Assembly (NCBI GenBank): GCA_933228675.1
Contig: OW121742.1
Span: forward strand, 12,813,475 to 12,877,474
Origin: Stomorhina lunata
Lineage: Eukaryota; Arthropoda; Insecta; Diptera; Rhiniidae
Length of the DNA: 64,000 nt
Reading direction: 5' to 3'
Position 1 is the first letter of the stretch. Each line of letters starts with the position of its first letter. The notes beneath the pieces are model-generated. The model was given only the letters and a program-made list of their open reading frames with translations. It searched no databases and had not been told where the DNA came from. Made by a program: the position numbers and the translations under genes. Shown one piece after another: positions 36,655 through 46,765 of this stretch.

Positions 36655-37060
36655 GTCTTAGTCAAAGAGCAAGTCATTCTCAAAGTGAAAGTCATTTTTA
36701 AAGTGCAAGTCATTCTCTAAGTGCAAGTCATTCTCAATGAGAAAAATATTTTTAAAGTCATTCTTAAAGTGCAACTCATTCTTAGAGAGTAATTCATTTT
36801 CAAAATGCAAGTCATTCTCAAAGAGCAACTCATTTTCAAAGTGCAAGTCATTCTTAATGAGAAAAATATAGTGCAACTCATTCTCAAAGAGCAAAAAATT
36901 TTCAAAGTGCAAGTCATTCTCAAAGAGCAAATCATTTTTAAAGTGCAAGTTATTCTCTAAGACCAAATCATTCTCAAAGAGCAATTCATTTTCAAAGTGC
37001 AAGTCATTTTTAAAGTGCAAGTCATTCTCAAAGTGCAAATCATTCCAAAGTGCAAGTCAT
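36655..37060. repeat. 18-bp minisatellite (CAAAGTGCAAGTCATTCT)
   Basis: About 22 units of CAAAGTGCAAGTCATTCT and its variant CAAAGAGCAACTCATTTT, interrupted by two AATGAGAAAAATAT insertions. It differs completely from the 28-31-bp family but directly abuts array 6. It leaves several minus-strand frames open, one of 126 codons with hexapeptide repeats like HFENDL; I do not treat it as a gene. Confidence 0.92.
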
Positions 37061-37447
37061 AGGTCACCTATCTCTTAAACGATTGATAAGTTTTGGGGTA
37101 TAAAAAGACAAACTAATCGAATTTATTGAAGTAAAACTAATGTGCAAGGATGACTCTTTCTAACATTAGTTAGCGACGAGACTATGGCCACGATAGTATT
37201 ATCTATATCAGCGATATGCTGTTGATTTTGATCGTGCTTTATCTTTATACAAAGAACTGAGTTTTTCGGCACATTCTTCATTCCACATCGAAAGTTTTGA
37301 AAAATAAACCAAAACCTTCTATTAAAATTTATTTTTTTTTTGTTAAATTGTTTTTTTGGAAAAAGTTGTCAGTACGTTTATAACATGTTAAACATTAATA
37401 TGCCCAGTCCTGTTATATAAATATTCATTGAAAGCAACTAAGAGAGT
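37061..37447. other. Gene-free stretch
   Basis: No feature supported. Confidence 0.5.
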
Positions 37448-37616
37448 TGCTTCTCATCTCAGTTTTATCGTCTACCAGTCGACCCAAATTTTACTCAACG
37501 AATTTGTTTTTATATTGCGGAACTAAAAAACGTTGAGTTCCGCAATATCAAAAAATAATTTGGTTGAGAGAAAGTTGGGTCGACTGGCAGGCGACCAAAC
37601 TGGTTTGTGTTGAGAA
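37448..37616. repeat. Long hairpin / MITE
   Basis: Left arm 37470-37524 and right arm 37536-37595 are reverse complements with few mismatches. Shared blocks read CAGTCGACCCAA, CTCAAC-AA-TT and ATATTGCGGAACT, around an 11-base loop. Weaker pairing extends outward to TTCTCA at 37451 and TGAGAA at about 37616. There is no ORF. Either a foldback MITE or a transcribed hairpin. Confidence 0.85.
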
Positions 37617-37904
37617 TGGCAATAGGGGCATAAGCAGTGCATTATCTGCAGTAAATTTTCAGAAATAGGCGAATATTCAAAAAATGTTTGTTGAAAATTT
37701 TTCTATAGAACAAATTTCATATTGAAAATTTTTCTAAAGGAAAAGATCAGATTGAAAATTTCTCTATACAAAAAAAAAAAATTATATAAAAGTTCTTGTA
37801 TACAAAAAGCTTACATTGAAAATTTTTCTATACTTAAAATTGTTGTGCAAGATTTTTCTTTACAAAATATATTTTACGGAAAATTTAGTTAAAAAAAAAG
37901 TTTT
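37617..37904. repeat. Scattered A+T minisatellite units
   Basis: A few units of GAAAATTTTTCTATA type (37690-37860) resembling the other arrays, too few to form a proper array. A 90-codon plus-strand frame starting at 37816 is unsupported. Confidence 0.5.
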
Positions 37905-39300
37905 ATATGGGCAAATCCGAAAAACATTAAACCAAGGACAAAATTTTAAAACTGTCAAAATCGCGTATTTGTGTTTATGGGATAATTTAATATATATTGA
38001 TTCTTTAGAATTGATACAATTTTCGATTGCTTCCTTCGTGAATGGCAGGTCTTTATTTGCACCCATCTCGAATTTGTATACATTTTAGAAAATAATAATT
38101 AAAGTTCATAAAAATCGAAAAAACATCCATTTATGTATCAAGTTTCAGTAGAGGCTCAAAGTCTGCTTAATTTTATACAATTATATGTAAAAGACCCCAT
38201 CAAAAGTAATTGGAGTGATATAAATAACGTCAAGTAAAAAAGGCCTTACAGTGTGTAGCGTCCGTCACAGAAATAAAGGTTTTTTTAATTTGACTAGTGC
38301 AATTTTTCTTTTTGCTCCAATCGAACTTGGTTCGTAAAGAAAACTTATAGTATGCTTTACATTAGGCTAAAAATATGTAGATGTTTATATAGCATTTTAT
38401 ATAATAATATATAAAGGAAAGTGTGTAGCGTCCGTCACAGTATATATTTTTTACGAAATAATATTTATTAAATACAAAATTTACCAGCACATGTCTGTTT
38501 TATTCATAAAGCAATAACACTGTCTAAATCCACAGATTAAATTTAAGATATTAGGTGTTAAGAAAACATACAGTGGGGCAAATTTGATGCTTTTGAAATC
38601 AGATTTTTTTTTTGATTTTTGGGACACTCTAACAGCTAGCCGCAGCATTCTTTGGACGAAAAATAAGATGTAAAAAGCGTAAAACTTTAAATAAATATAT
38701 GTATTTAGCTGTTTTGCGAAATATTAAATTGTGCCCAAAAATCGCATTTTAACAGCGAACATGAAAAGAAACTAGATGAAATTCGGGAACAAATAAAACC
38801 ACATTTTTTTCTCTGAATAACGAATCCTTAAAAAAAAACATGAAATATGAATTTTTCCTAATAAAAAACATTCATGTAAAAGCTGTATCGTCCGTCACGT
38901 AGCGTCCGCAACAGTACATTTATGGATTTTTGGTGAAACTGGAAACTTAAAAATATTTTATAAAAGCTGTTTTGTAATCCTCTGATTTTTCTCTATCTTC
39001 AATGTATTTACAATTTTTTTATTACTGTGACCAATTTGATAAAAAAATTACAGAAACATGTGTTGAAAAAAAAGTCACTTCGATTTTTTTTTAGCGTCCG
39101 TCACAGCACTTTAAAAGCGAATATCTTTTTCCCTTAAAACAAATATGTAAATTAACAAATGCCATTCGATAACACAATCGATGGGCTTATATTCTCTGAA
39201 ATCTGTGCAAAGATATCTAGTGTAGAACGACAATGGGATACATTTAAGTACAACAAAATCCGTACAAATGTATCCTCCGCCACGCAGGATTTGCCCATAT
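37905..39300. mobile_element. Element with 14-bp inverted ends and recurrent TAGCGTCCGTCACAG motif
   Basis: ATATGGGCAAATCC at 37905-37918 is exactly complementary to GGATTTGCCCATAT at 39287-39300. Between them the motif TGTAGCGTCCGTCACAG or a close variant occurs at 38254-38270, 38424-38440, 38886-38914 (two overlapping copies), 39092-39106 and, diverged, 39271-39287, where it touches the right end. The motif is the only G+C-rich sequence in 1.4 kb of A+T-rich DNA. No ORF codes for a transposase. Probably a non-autonomous DNA transposon; the family is not recognised. Confidence 0.6.
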
Positions 39301-40135
39301 GAATGTTAAAAAAAATTTAAAACTTTGAAGTAAGTTTGGTTTTCGATATTATCTTAAAAATCGCCAATTTTCTAACCAAAATCTTCATATCGTCACTTTA
39401 CTATTTTTCAGGTCAAAAAACGCCAAAATGCCGATAAATCGGCAAATCTGGCAGGCCTGAACATAAGTAAAATATTATTTTTCTCTCTCATTGTTGAGAA
39501 TGGAAAAAGACATACTTAAGGCATCACTTACGGATCACTTACCTTTTGCATTTGAAATGAGTTTTTTTTTAAACAACCTTTTTCCAAACAAATTTTATGA
39601 AAATTTTAATTATAATTAAAGATTTATTTGAAACAAATAACTTTGTTATTACATTATACATTAAAGGGATTTTTTTTAAATTTATCTTTTATACTCTTTT
39701 TATTATTTTAATATTATTTATTATAAATTATTAAATATATTACAATTATTATATTATACAATTAATTTTATCTCAGCATTGACATCGAAAAAACTATAGA
39801 TTTTTTCATTTTATTTATATTTTTTTGTAAGATTTTTTTTGGGTTTTTTAAATCGAAAAAATCTTTTAGACCTAAATATTATTATAATAATTTCTTTAAG
39901 AAAAAAATATATTTATATATTTATTTCTTGATGTATTTTTTTTTTGTATATAATTAATAAAAATATGATTATTTTAAATGTATATTTGTAATTAAAAAAA
40001 AATTGTAAGCAAACATTTAAATATTAAAAAATAAAAGTAAAACAAAAAAATTTTAAAAATATTTTGTTTTTTTATTTTAACAACTAATGACGTTTTTTTT
40101 TTGTTTTCTTATTATACACTATTTTCAGATTTATA
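39301..40135. other. Gene-free, homopolymer-rich stretch
   Basis: Extremely A+T-rich with long T and A runs; nothing recognisable. Confidence 0.6.
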
Positions 40136-40334
40136 TAGTCCGATGCACTTGAATATGCCCACCCAAAACGCTTTAGTAAATTATTTAATTTTTGTAAGAG
40201 ATATTACGCAGATTAACTCATATTTTTTGTAAAATTATAAAGTGGTATGTACATACCTAATAACTTCTACCCAATTCGCTCTAGCCTTTTACTAAGTCCT
40301 TTTGGGTGGTAATATTTAAGTGAATCGGACTGTA
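40136..40334. mobile_element. MITE, about 200 bp
   Basis: The left end ATAGTCCGATGCACTTGAAT and right end (read inward) ACAGTCCGATTCACTTAAAT continue into matching CCACCCAAAA and CTTAGTAAA blocks, giving imperfect inverted repeats of about 45 bp. No ORF. Confidence 0.8.
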
Positions 40335-41339
40335 TTTTAATTTTATTTGTTGCTGTTGTTTAGTTACTCGTATTTGTTAAACTTAAAAATGGTACAGAAA
40401 TTAGAGTTTTATTTAAATTTTTTTATAGTTTATTAAAAAAACATTTTTTTCTTTCTTTTTAAATTTAATAATTTACAATAATTTTTTTTTTATTTTTTTA
40501 GAGGACATAAAGCTTTTATTAGGTTACGTTTTTTTCTTTTCTTTTAAGAATTAAGAGTAAAATGGAGTAGAATAAATTTATTTTTGTTAGAATTTTTTCT
40601 GAGTTCTTTTTTTTTTTGCATTTGTTTTAACTTTTGATATCGTTCGTAATATTTGGGAAAAATCGTCTTTAAAAATTATATATATTTATTTATATATACA
40701 TTTAAACATTTATATAAAAAATTAGAAATTATAGTAAACAGTTCTGTGTAGTATTAGGTAGTATTTAACGTTCGGAAGTAGATAGTAGTTTCTTTTAATT
40801 AAACAATTTTCTTTTTTTTTAAATTTGTTTTAAAAAAACTTTGGAAGTTTTATTAAATAAATATTTAAAAAAATATTTAAAGTAAATTTAGTTTTTTTTT
40901 TGTTTTCTTAAAATATGAATCATTTTGTAGATATTTTAAGTATAATAAAATGTTTTTAACTTATAGACATTTTTTTAATATATTAATAAGAAGAAATTAA
41001 AGTACCTTAAAAGGAGCCCCTCCATTAAATGTTATAACCTCGCAACAGCGCCATCTATTGATAAGTTTTGTAACAAATTAACTCACTTTGAATCTTAATG
41101 AACATTTGACCTCAAAACTTTGTTTGCCCATGATTCATTAGACATAACGGATAGATGTGACGAAATTTATACAAGATTTAATTATTTTAAAATTTGACCT
41201 TTCACCCCGGAACTTAAGTAAGTTAACCTCTTTCTATGAAATGAATAGGTAATTCTGGCATTTTAAAAAGGGCAACCGTTTTATATTTAATTATATTGTT
41301 ATCAAAAAACTTTCTTTAAACAAATTCTTAAGAAAAATT
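40335..41339. other. Gene-free stretch
   Basis: A+T-rich; a CGCAACAGCGCCATCTATTGA phrase near 41041 faintly recalls the 310-bp repeat family. Nothing else is supported. Confidence 0.5.
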
Positions 41340-43672
41340 ATAGTTTTTAGAAAATATTTTATCGAAATTTTTCTAAAGAAAAATATTTTGATCGAAAATT
41401 TTTCTATAGAAAAATATTTTAAACAAACATTTTTCGATAGAAAAATATTTTTATCGAAAATTTTTCTATAGAAAAAAATTTTTCATCGAACAATTTTCTA
41501 TTAAAAATTAATTTCAACAAAAATTTTTTCTATAGAAAAATATTTTCTTAAAAAATGTTTCTTTACAAAAATATTTTATCGAAAATTTTTCTATAGTAAA
41601 ATATTTTTATTAAAAATTTTTCAATGGAGAAATATTTTATCGAAAATTGTTTAATGGAAAAATACTTTATTGCAAATTTTTATAGAATAGAATTTTTATA
41701 GATATAGAATTTTTTTTATCGAAAACTTTTCTATAGAAAAATAGTTTTATCTAACATTTTTCTTAAAAAAAATATTTTTGTTAAAAATTTTGCTATAGAA
41801 AAACATTTTAATTAACAATTTTTCTATCGAAAAATATTTTATTGAAAATTTTTTTAATAGAAAAATATTTTTCTATAGATAAAAATTTCCGTCAACAGTT
41901 TTTTATCGAAAATTTTTCTATAGAAAATATTTTTATCAAACATATTTCTATAAAAAATATTTTCAATCTATTTTTTATTAAACATTTTTCTATAAAAAAA
42001 TATTTTTATCGAAAATTTTTCTATAGAAAAATATTTTTATCGAAAATTTTTCAATGGAAAAATATTTTTAACGAAAATTTTTCTATAGAAAAATTTATTA
42101 AAAATTTTTCTTTAAAAAAATATTCTCATCAAAAATTTTTCTATAGAAAAATATTTTTTTCAATAATTTTTCTTTAAAAATATATTATTATCAAAAAAAT
42201 TTCTTTAAAATTCGTCTATAGAAAAATATTTAGATCGGAAATGTTTTTAAAGAAAAATATATTTTTATCGAAAATTTTTCTATTGAAAAATATTTTTATC
42301 GATAACTTTTCTGAACAAAAATATTTTTATCGAAAATTTTTCTATAGAAAAATATTTTTATTGAAAAATTTTCTATGGACAATATTTTTACCGAAAATTT
42401 TTCTATAGAAAAATATTTTTATCAAAAATTTTTCTATAGAAAAATATTTTTATGAAAAATTTTATTTAGAAAAATTTATTTACCAGAAATTTTTCTATAC
42501 AAAAAATATTTTGATCGAAAATTTTTTTATCGAAGGTTTTTCTATAGAAAAATTTTTTTATCGAAAAGTTTTCGATAGAAAATTTTTTTATCGAATTTTT
42601 TTTTATCGAAAATTTTTCTATAGAAAAATTTCTTTATCGAAAATTTTTCTATAGAAAAATTTTTTTATCGAAAATAATTTTATAGAAAAATTATTTTTTC
42701 GAAAATTTTTCTATAGAAAATATTTTTTATAGAAAATTTTTCTATAGAAAAATTTTTTTATCGAAAATTTTTCTATAGAAAAATTTTTTTTATCGAAAAT
42801 TTTTCTATACAAAATTTTTTTATCGAAAATTTTTCTATAGAAAAATTTTTTATCGAAAATTTTTCTATAGAAACATTTTTTTAACGAAAATTTTTCTATA
42901 AAAAATTTTTTTTATCGAAAAGTTTTCGATAGAAAAATTTTTTTATCGACAATTTTTCGATAGAAAAATTTTTTTATCGACAATTTTTCGATAGAAAAAA
43001 TTTTTTATCGAAAATTTTTCTATAGAAAAATTTTTTTATCGAAAATTTTTCTATAGAAAAATTTTTTTACCGAAAATTTTTTATCGAAAATTTTTCTATA
43101 GAAAAATTTTTTTATCGAACATTTTTCTATAGAAAAATTTTTTTATCGAACATTTTTCTATAGAAAAATTTTTTTATCGAACATTTTTCTATAGAAAAAT
43201 TTTTTTATCGAACATTTTTCTATAGAAAAATTTTTTTATCGAAAATTTTTCTATAGAAAATTTTTTTTATCGAAAATTTTTCTATAGAAAAATTTTTTTA
43301 TCGAAAATTTTTCTATAGAAAAATTTTTTTATCGAAAATTTTTCTATATAGAAAAATTTTTTTTCGAAAATTTTTCTATAGAAAATTTTTTTTATCGAAA
43401 ATTTTTCTATAGAAAAATTTTTTTATCGAAAATTTTTCTATAGAAAAATTTTTTTATCGAAAATTTTTCTATAGAAAAATTTTTTTATCGAAAATTTTTC
43501 TATAGAAAATTTTTTTTATCGAAAATTTTTCTATAGAAAAATTTTTTTATCGAAAATTTTTCTATAGAAAAATTTTTTTTCGAAAATTTTTCTATAGAAA
43601 ATTTTTTTTATCGAAAATTTTTCTATAGAAATTTTTTTTTATCGAAAATTTTTTCTTTCGAAAATTTTTCTG
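41340..43672. repeat. A+T minisatellite array 7, 31-bp unit
   Basis: The left half is degenerate, with ATATTTT-ATCG units. The right half (about 42530-43670) is near-homogeneous: TTTTTTTATCGAAAATTTTTCTATAGAAAAA. The TTTTTCTATAGAAAAA core is the same palindrome as in arrays 4 and 8. A 111-codon frame at 41842-42177 is a period artefact. Confidence 0.95.
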
Positions 43673-44944
43673 TGATTAGATGTAGCGAATCAGTGGAGAC
43701 TATAATTTTCATTAATTCTTTGCAGTAAGTGATGATGGCGAATAAATTGACGATCACAGGATCTTGGCTTTTTGTACCTAAAATTTCTTCTTAATAATCT
43801 ACTAAAAAAAGTCTACTAAATTGGAATAGAGGGGGGTTTTTGCAAAAACGTGTTATTAGTTATGTGTAATATTTTTTAGTTGGGATTTAACATTTAATGA
43901 ATATGCAGGAATTGAAATTTATTTGAGTGTTAAGTAATAATTATTTTTTTGTTAAAATTGTATTCGATCATCATATTTTGTTTGTAATTAAAGTTGTGTA
44001 CGGTACGGAGTCATATTAATTGTAATTTGAAAAATATATTTTGTTTTTTTTGTAAGTTGTATAAATATTTTCGCGGTTAAACTATGTTTTGTAGTTTGTA
44101 TCTATATTTAAGGTAATTAATTCTCTTTATTTGTAGCAATTTTTCTGTTTTTTTTTAGAAATAAATGATATTTATGAATATTTTTTTTTCAACGAGAGAT
44201 AAGTGCAATAATGTGATAAATGTTTTAATGATTTAATGTATTTTTTTTGTTTTGTCGCAGGTCTAAGACACTTTTAGGTTTAAAGGTTTTTAAAAGGGGG
44301 GGAAATGTAATCTCTGGTATTCAGTTTATAAATTTATTTATAAATATTTTTCATTTAATTGTGACTTTTTTTTTTGATTTTAAAGTTTGTTTTAATACTT
44401 CCCTATAATTCGATTTTATTGCACACAAATATTGATTAAATTTATTCAATATTGTATATACATAAATATTTTTTGTTTGTTGATTTGTACCAAAAATGTT
44501 TTCATTTAATTATTGCAATTAAATTTTTATATAAAACTCATGAAGAACCTGTTCTTTGATTTTTTTTCAATTTTTATTTATACAAATTTAATTTGTAAGA
44601 TTTTATTTTAAGAAATTCTCAATGACAGAAATATTTATGAAATTCTTCGAAGAACAAACAAGTGTTTGGAAAAAAAGTACAGTAGGATCCTGAAGTTAGT
44701 AGCTTTCAAATTACGTAGGGAATTCCCCCTGATAGTATCTTAATCAGAAGGAATTCAAAACTAAATGTTCAATGCCCGAAAAGGATTTTGTTATTTTAAA
44801 ATATCACAGAACATAAGGGCAAACACTGTGCGATAGTAATTTGGGAAGTAGATAATACTCACGACATTTGAAAGTACTGGGACACAGTATTAAAACCTTC
44901 AAAGCATTTGATGATAGTAGTTCAAACTTTTGAGATACAAAAAT
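43673..44944. other. Gene-free stretch
   Basis: A+T-rich; may hold the 3' end of the CRTC transcription unit if the downstream exon proposed at 46436 is real, but no exon is recognisable. Confidence 0.5.
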
Positions 44945-45660
44945 TGTTATGTTTCGAAAATTTCTCTATAAAAATAGTGAACATTTGAAAATGTGAAATT
45001 TTGAAAATTTCCCTATAAAAATAGTGAAATTTTGAAAATTACCCTATAAAACAGTGAAATTGTGAAAATTTCCCTATAAAAATAGTGAAATTTTGAAAAT
45101 TTCCCTATAAAAATAGTGAAATTTTGAAAATTTCCCTATAAAAGTAGTGACATTTTTAAAATTTCCTTATAAAAATAGTGAAATTTTGAAAAATTCCCTA
45201 TAAAAATAGTGAAATTTTGCAAAATTCCCTATAAAAATAGTGAAATTTTGAAAATTTCCCTATAAAAATAGTGAAATTTTGAAAATGTTCGTATTAAAAT
45301 AGTGAAATTTTGAAAATTTCCCTATAAAAATAGTGAAATTTTGAAAATTTCCCCATAAAAGTAGTGAAATTTTGAAAATTTCCCTATAAAAGTAGTGAAA
45401 TTTTGAAAATTTCCCTATAAAAGTAGTGAAATTTTGAAAATTTCCAAATGTCCCTATAAAAATAGTGAAATCTTAAAATAAAAATAGTAATAGTTATAGT
45501 ATCCTATAAAAATAGTGAAATTTTAAAAGTTTCCAATAAGATAGTGAAATTTTGAAAATTTTCTTATAAAAATTGTGAAACTTTAAAAATTTCCCTATAA
45601 AAATAATGAAATTTTGAAAAATTTTCTATACAAATAATGACATTTTTCTAAACAAATAGT
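44945..45660. repeat. A+T minisatellite array 8, 31-bp unit
   Basis: About 22 units of GTGAAATTTTGAAAATTTCCCTATAAAAATA. It is close to array 1 (3545-4420) and lacks the CTATAG palindrome, so it forms a second sub-family together with that array. Confidence 0.95.
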
Positions 45661-46414
45661 TTTGTAGATTTCCAACAACCTCGAAACCGATTTCAACGAT
45701 ATATTTAACAAAAATGTTCTAGGGAAATTGTGATATATATCTGTTTCAGTAACTGATCCGCAAATCTTTTAGGAACTTCATGTTTTTGTCAACTTCTATA
45801 TTAATATTTCTCAAAAGATGATTTACCAAAACCAATAGCTTAGGGGGATCTAATATACATTTAAAAAACTTTAGAAAGGCGTGAGAATCACCCACACTCC
45901 CAACCGTGACCCTCAAATTGAGTCACATATTATATTAAGAACATTTTAGTTTAAAATTCTTGTTAAAGTCTAAAAACTTTGGGAAAGTGATCTTGTAAAA
46001 GATGTGATATAGAATTAAGACGATCATGTGATCACACTTAAACCCTCGAAAAGCTTTTAAGACGTTTAAGCATGTCCAAGATTTTGAATTTAAACTTAAG
46101 TTTACTTTAAGAATATACAAAAGAAATAATTCCTAAAATAATTCCAGACTATTATCAAGAAGCTCGAATGTTAAGTCTTCACAATGTTCACAAAATTTCA
46201 TAAATATTTCTCTCATGATCTATATAATAAAGATTTCATACTTCAAAACTATTATGTTTGTTCTTTTTGAATTTTTACGCTGTTGCTATGGCCATTCAAA
46301 GAGGGTTTGGGGTCAGTTTTAAACGATTTTATATTGTTTTCTAAAATTCAGTTCTTTGGCGCTTTCTTTTCCAAAAGTTTTAGGGGTTAGTAGGTAAAAT
46401 TTTTATGAGATGAT
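45661..46414. other. Gene-free stretch downstream of CRTC
   Basis: Presumed 3' flank, intron or UTR of CRTC on the minus strand. No coding exon is identified. Confidence 0.5.
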
Positions 46415-46765
46415 TTAGAAAAAGAAATTTCGTACCTCATCGTCTTCATCATCATGAGCCTCGTCGTTGAGTTGGTCGTTTAAGCTGCTTAAAATATCGT
46501 CTCTATTAACATGGGCATCGCTTGTTGTTTCCTCGCCACCACAAATGCTGTTGCTACTGCCGCCAACGCCACCACCTCTACCGCATCCTATGTCGCTGAT
46601 GGTGGTGGTGGTGATGTCGTTTTGAGATTTACTAATATGAAGTTGTGTTGCATGGAGAGGAGGATTGCCTAATACTTCTGTTACATCGACAAGCGGACCT
46701 AGGGGATCGAACGAGTCCTCTAAGAGGATACCACTCTCAATAGCTGCAACAGCTTCCTCGTAGTA
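46415..46765 (-). CDS. In-frame extension past the CRTC stop codon (candidate readthrough or alternative exon)
   Basis: Reading on past the CRTC UGA in the same frame there is no stop for 116 codons; the next is TAA at 46417-46415. The first 110 codons read like protein: YYEEAVAAIESGILLEDSFD, then PLGPLVDVTEVLGN, a Thr run, a Gly/Cys stretch (GCGRGGGVGG), and an acidic tail NDQLNDEAHDDEDDE. The open stretch ends at GAG|GTACGA (46436/46435), a plausible splice donor in phase 0. The region is much richer in G+C than its flanks and resembles CRTC coding DNA. Stop-codon readthrough is well known in Drosophila neural and regulatory genes. The stop context is UGA-U, not the leakiest UGA-C. Splicing around the stop is the alternative. 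Whether it is translated is inference. Confidence 0.55.
   Translation of the reverse strand, partial: YYEEAVAAIESGILLEDSFDPLGPLVDVTEVLGNPPLHATQLHISKSQNDITTTTISDIGCGRGGGVGGSSNSICGGEETTSDAHVNRDDILSSLNDQLNDEAHDDEDDEVRNFFF

Noticed and set aside
36531..37038. 126-codon and shorter minus-strand frames with HFENDL-like hexapeptides
   Set aside because: The period of 18 bp keeps several frames open at once; no bias toward one frame is visible. Kept only as a repeat.
41842..42177. 111-codon Ile/Phe/Lys-rich ORF
   Set aside because: Lies entirely within the 31-bp minisatellite and translates its repeat.
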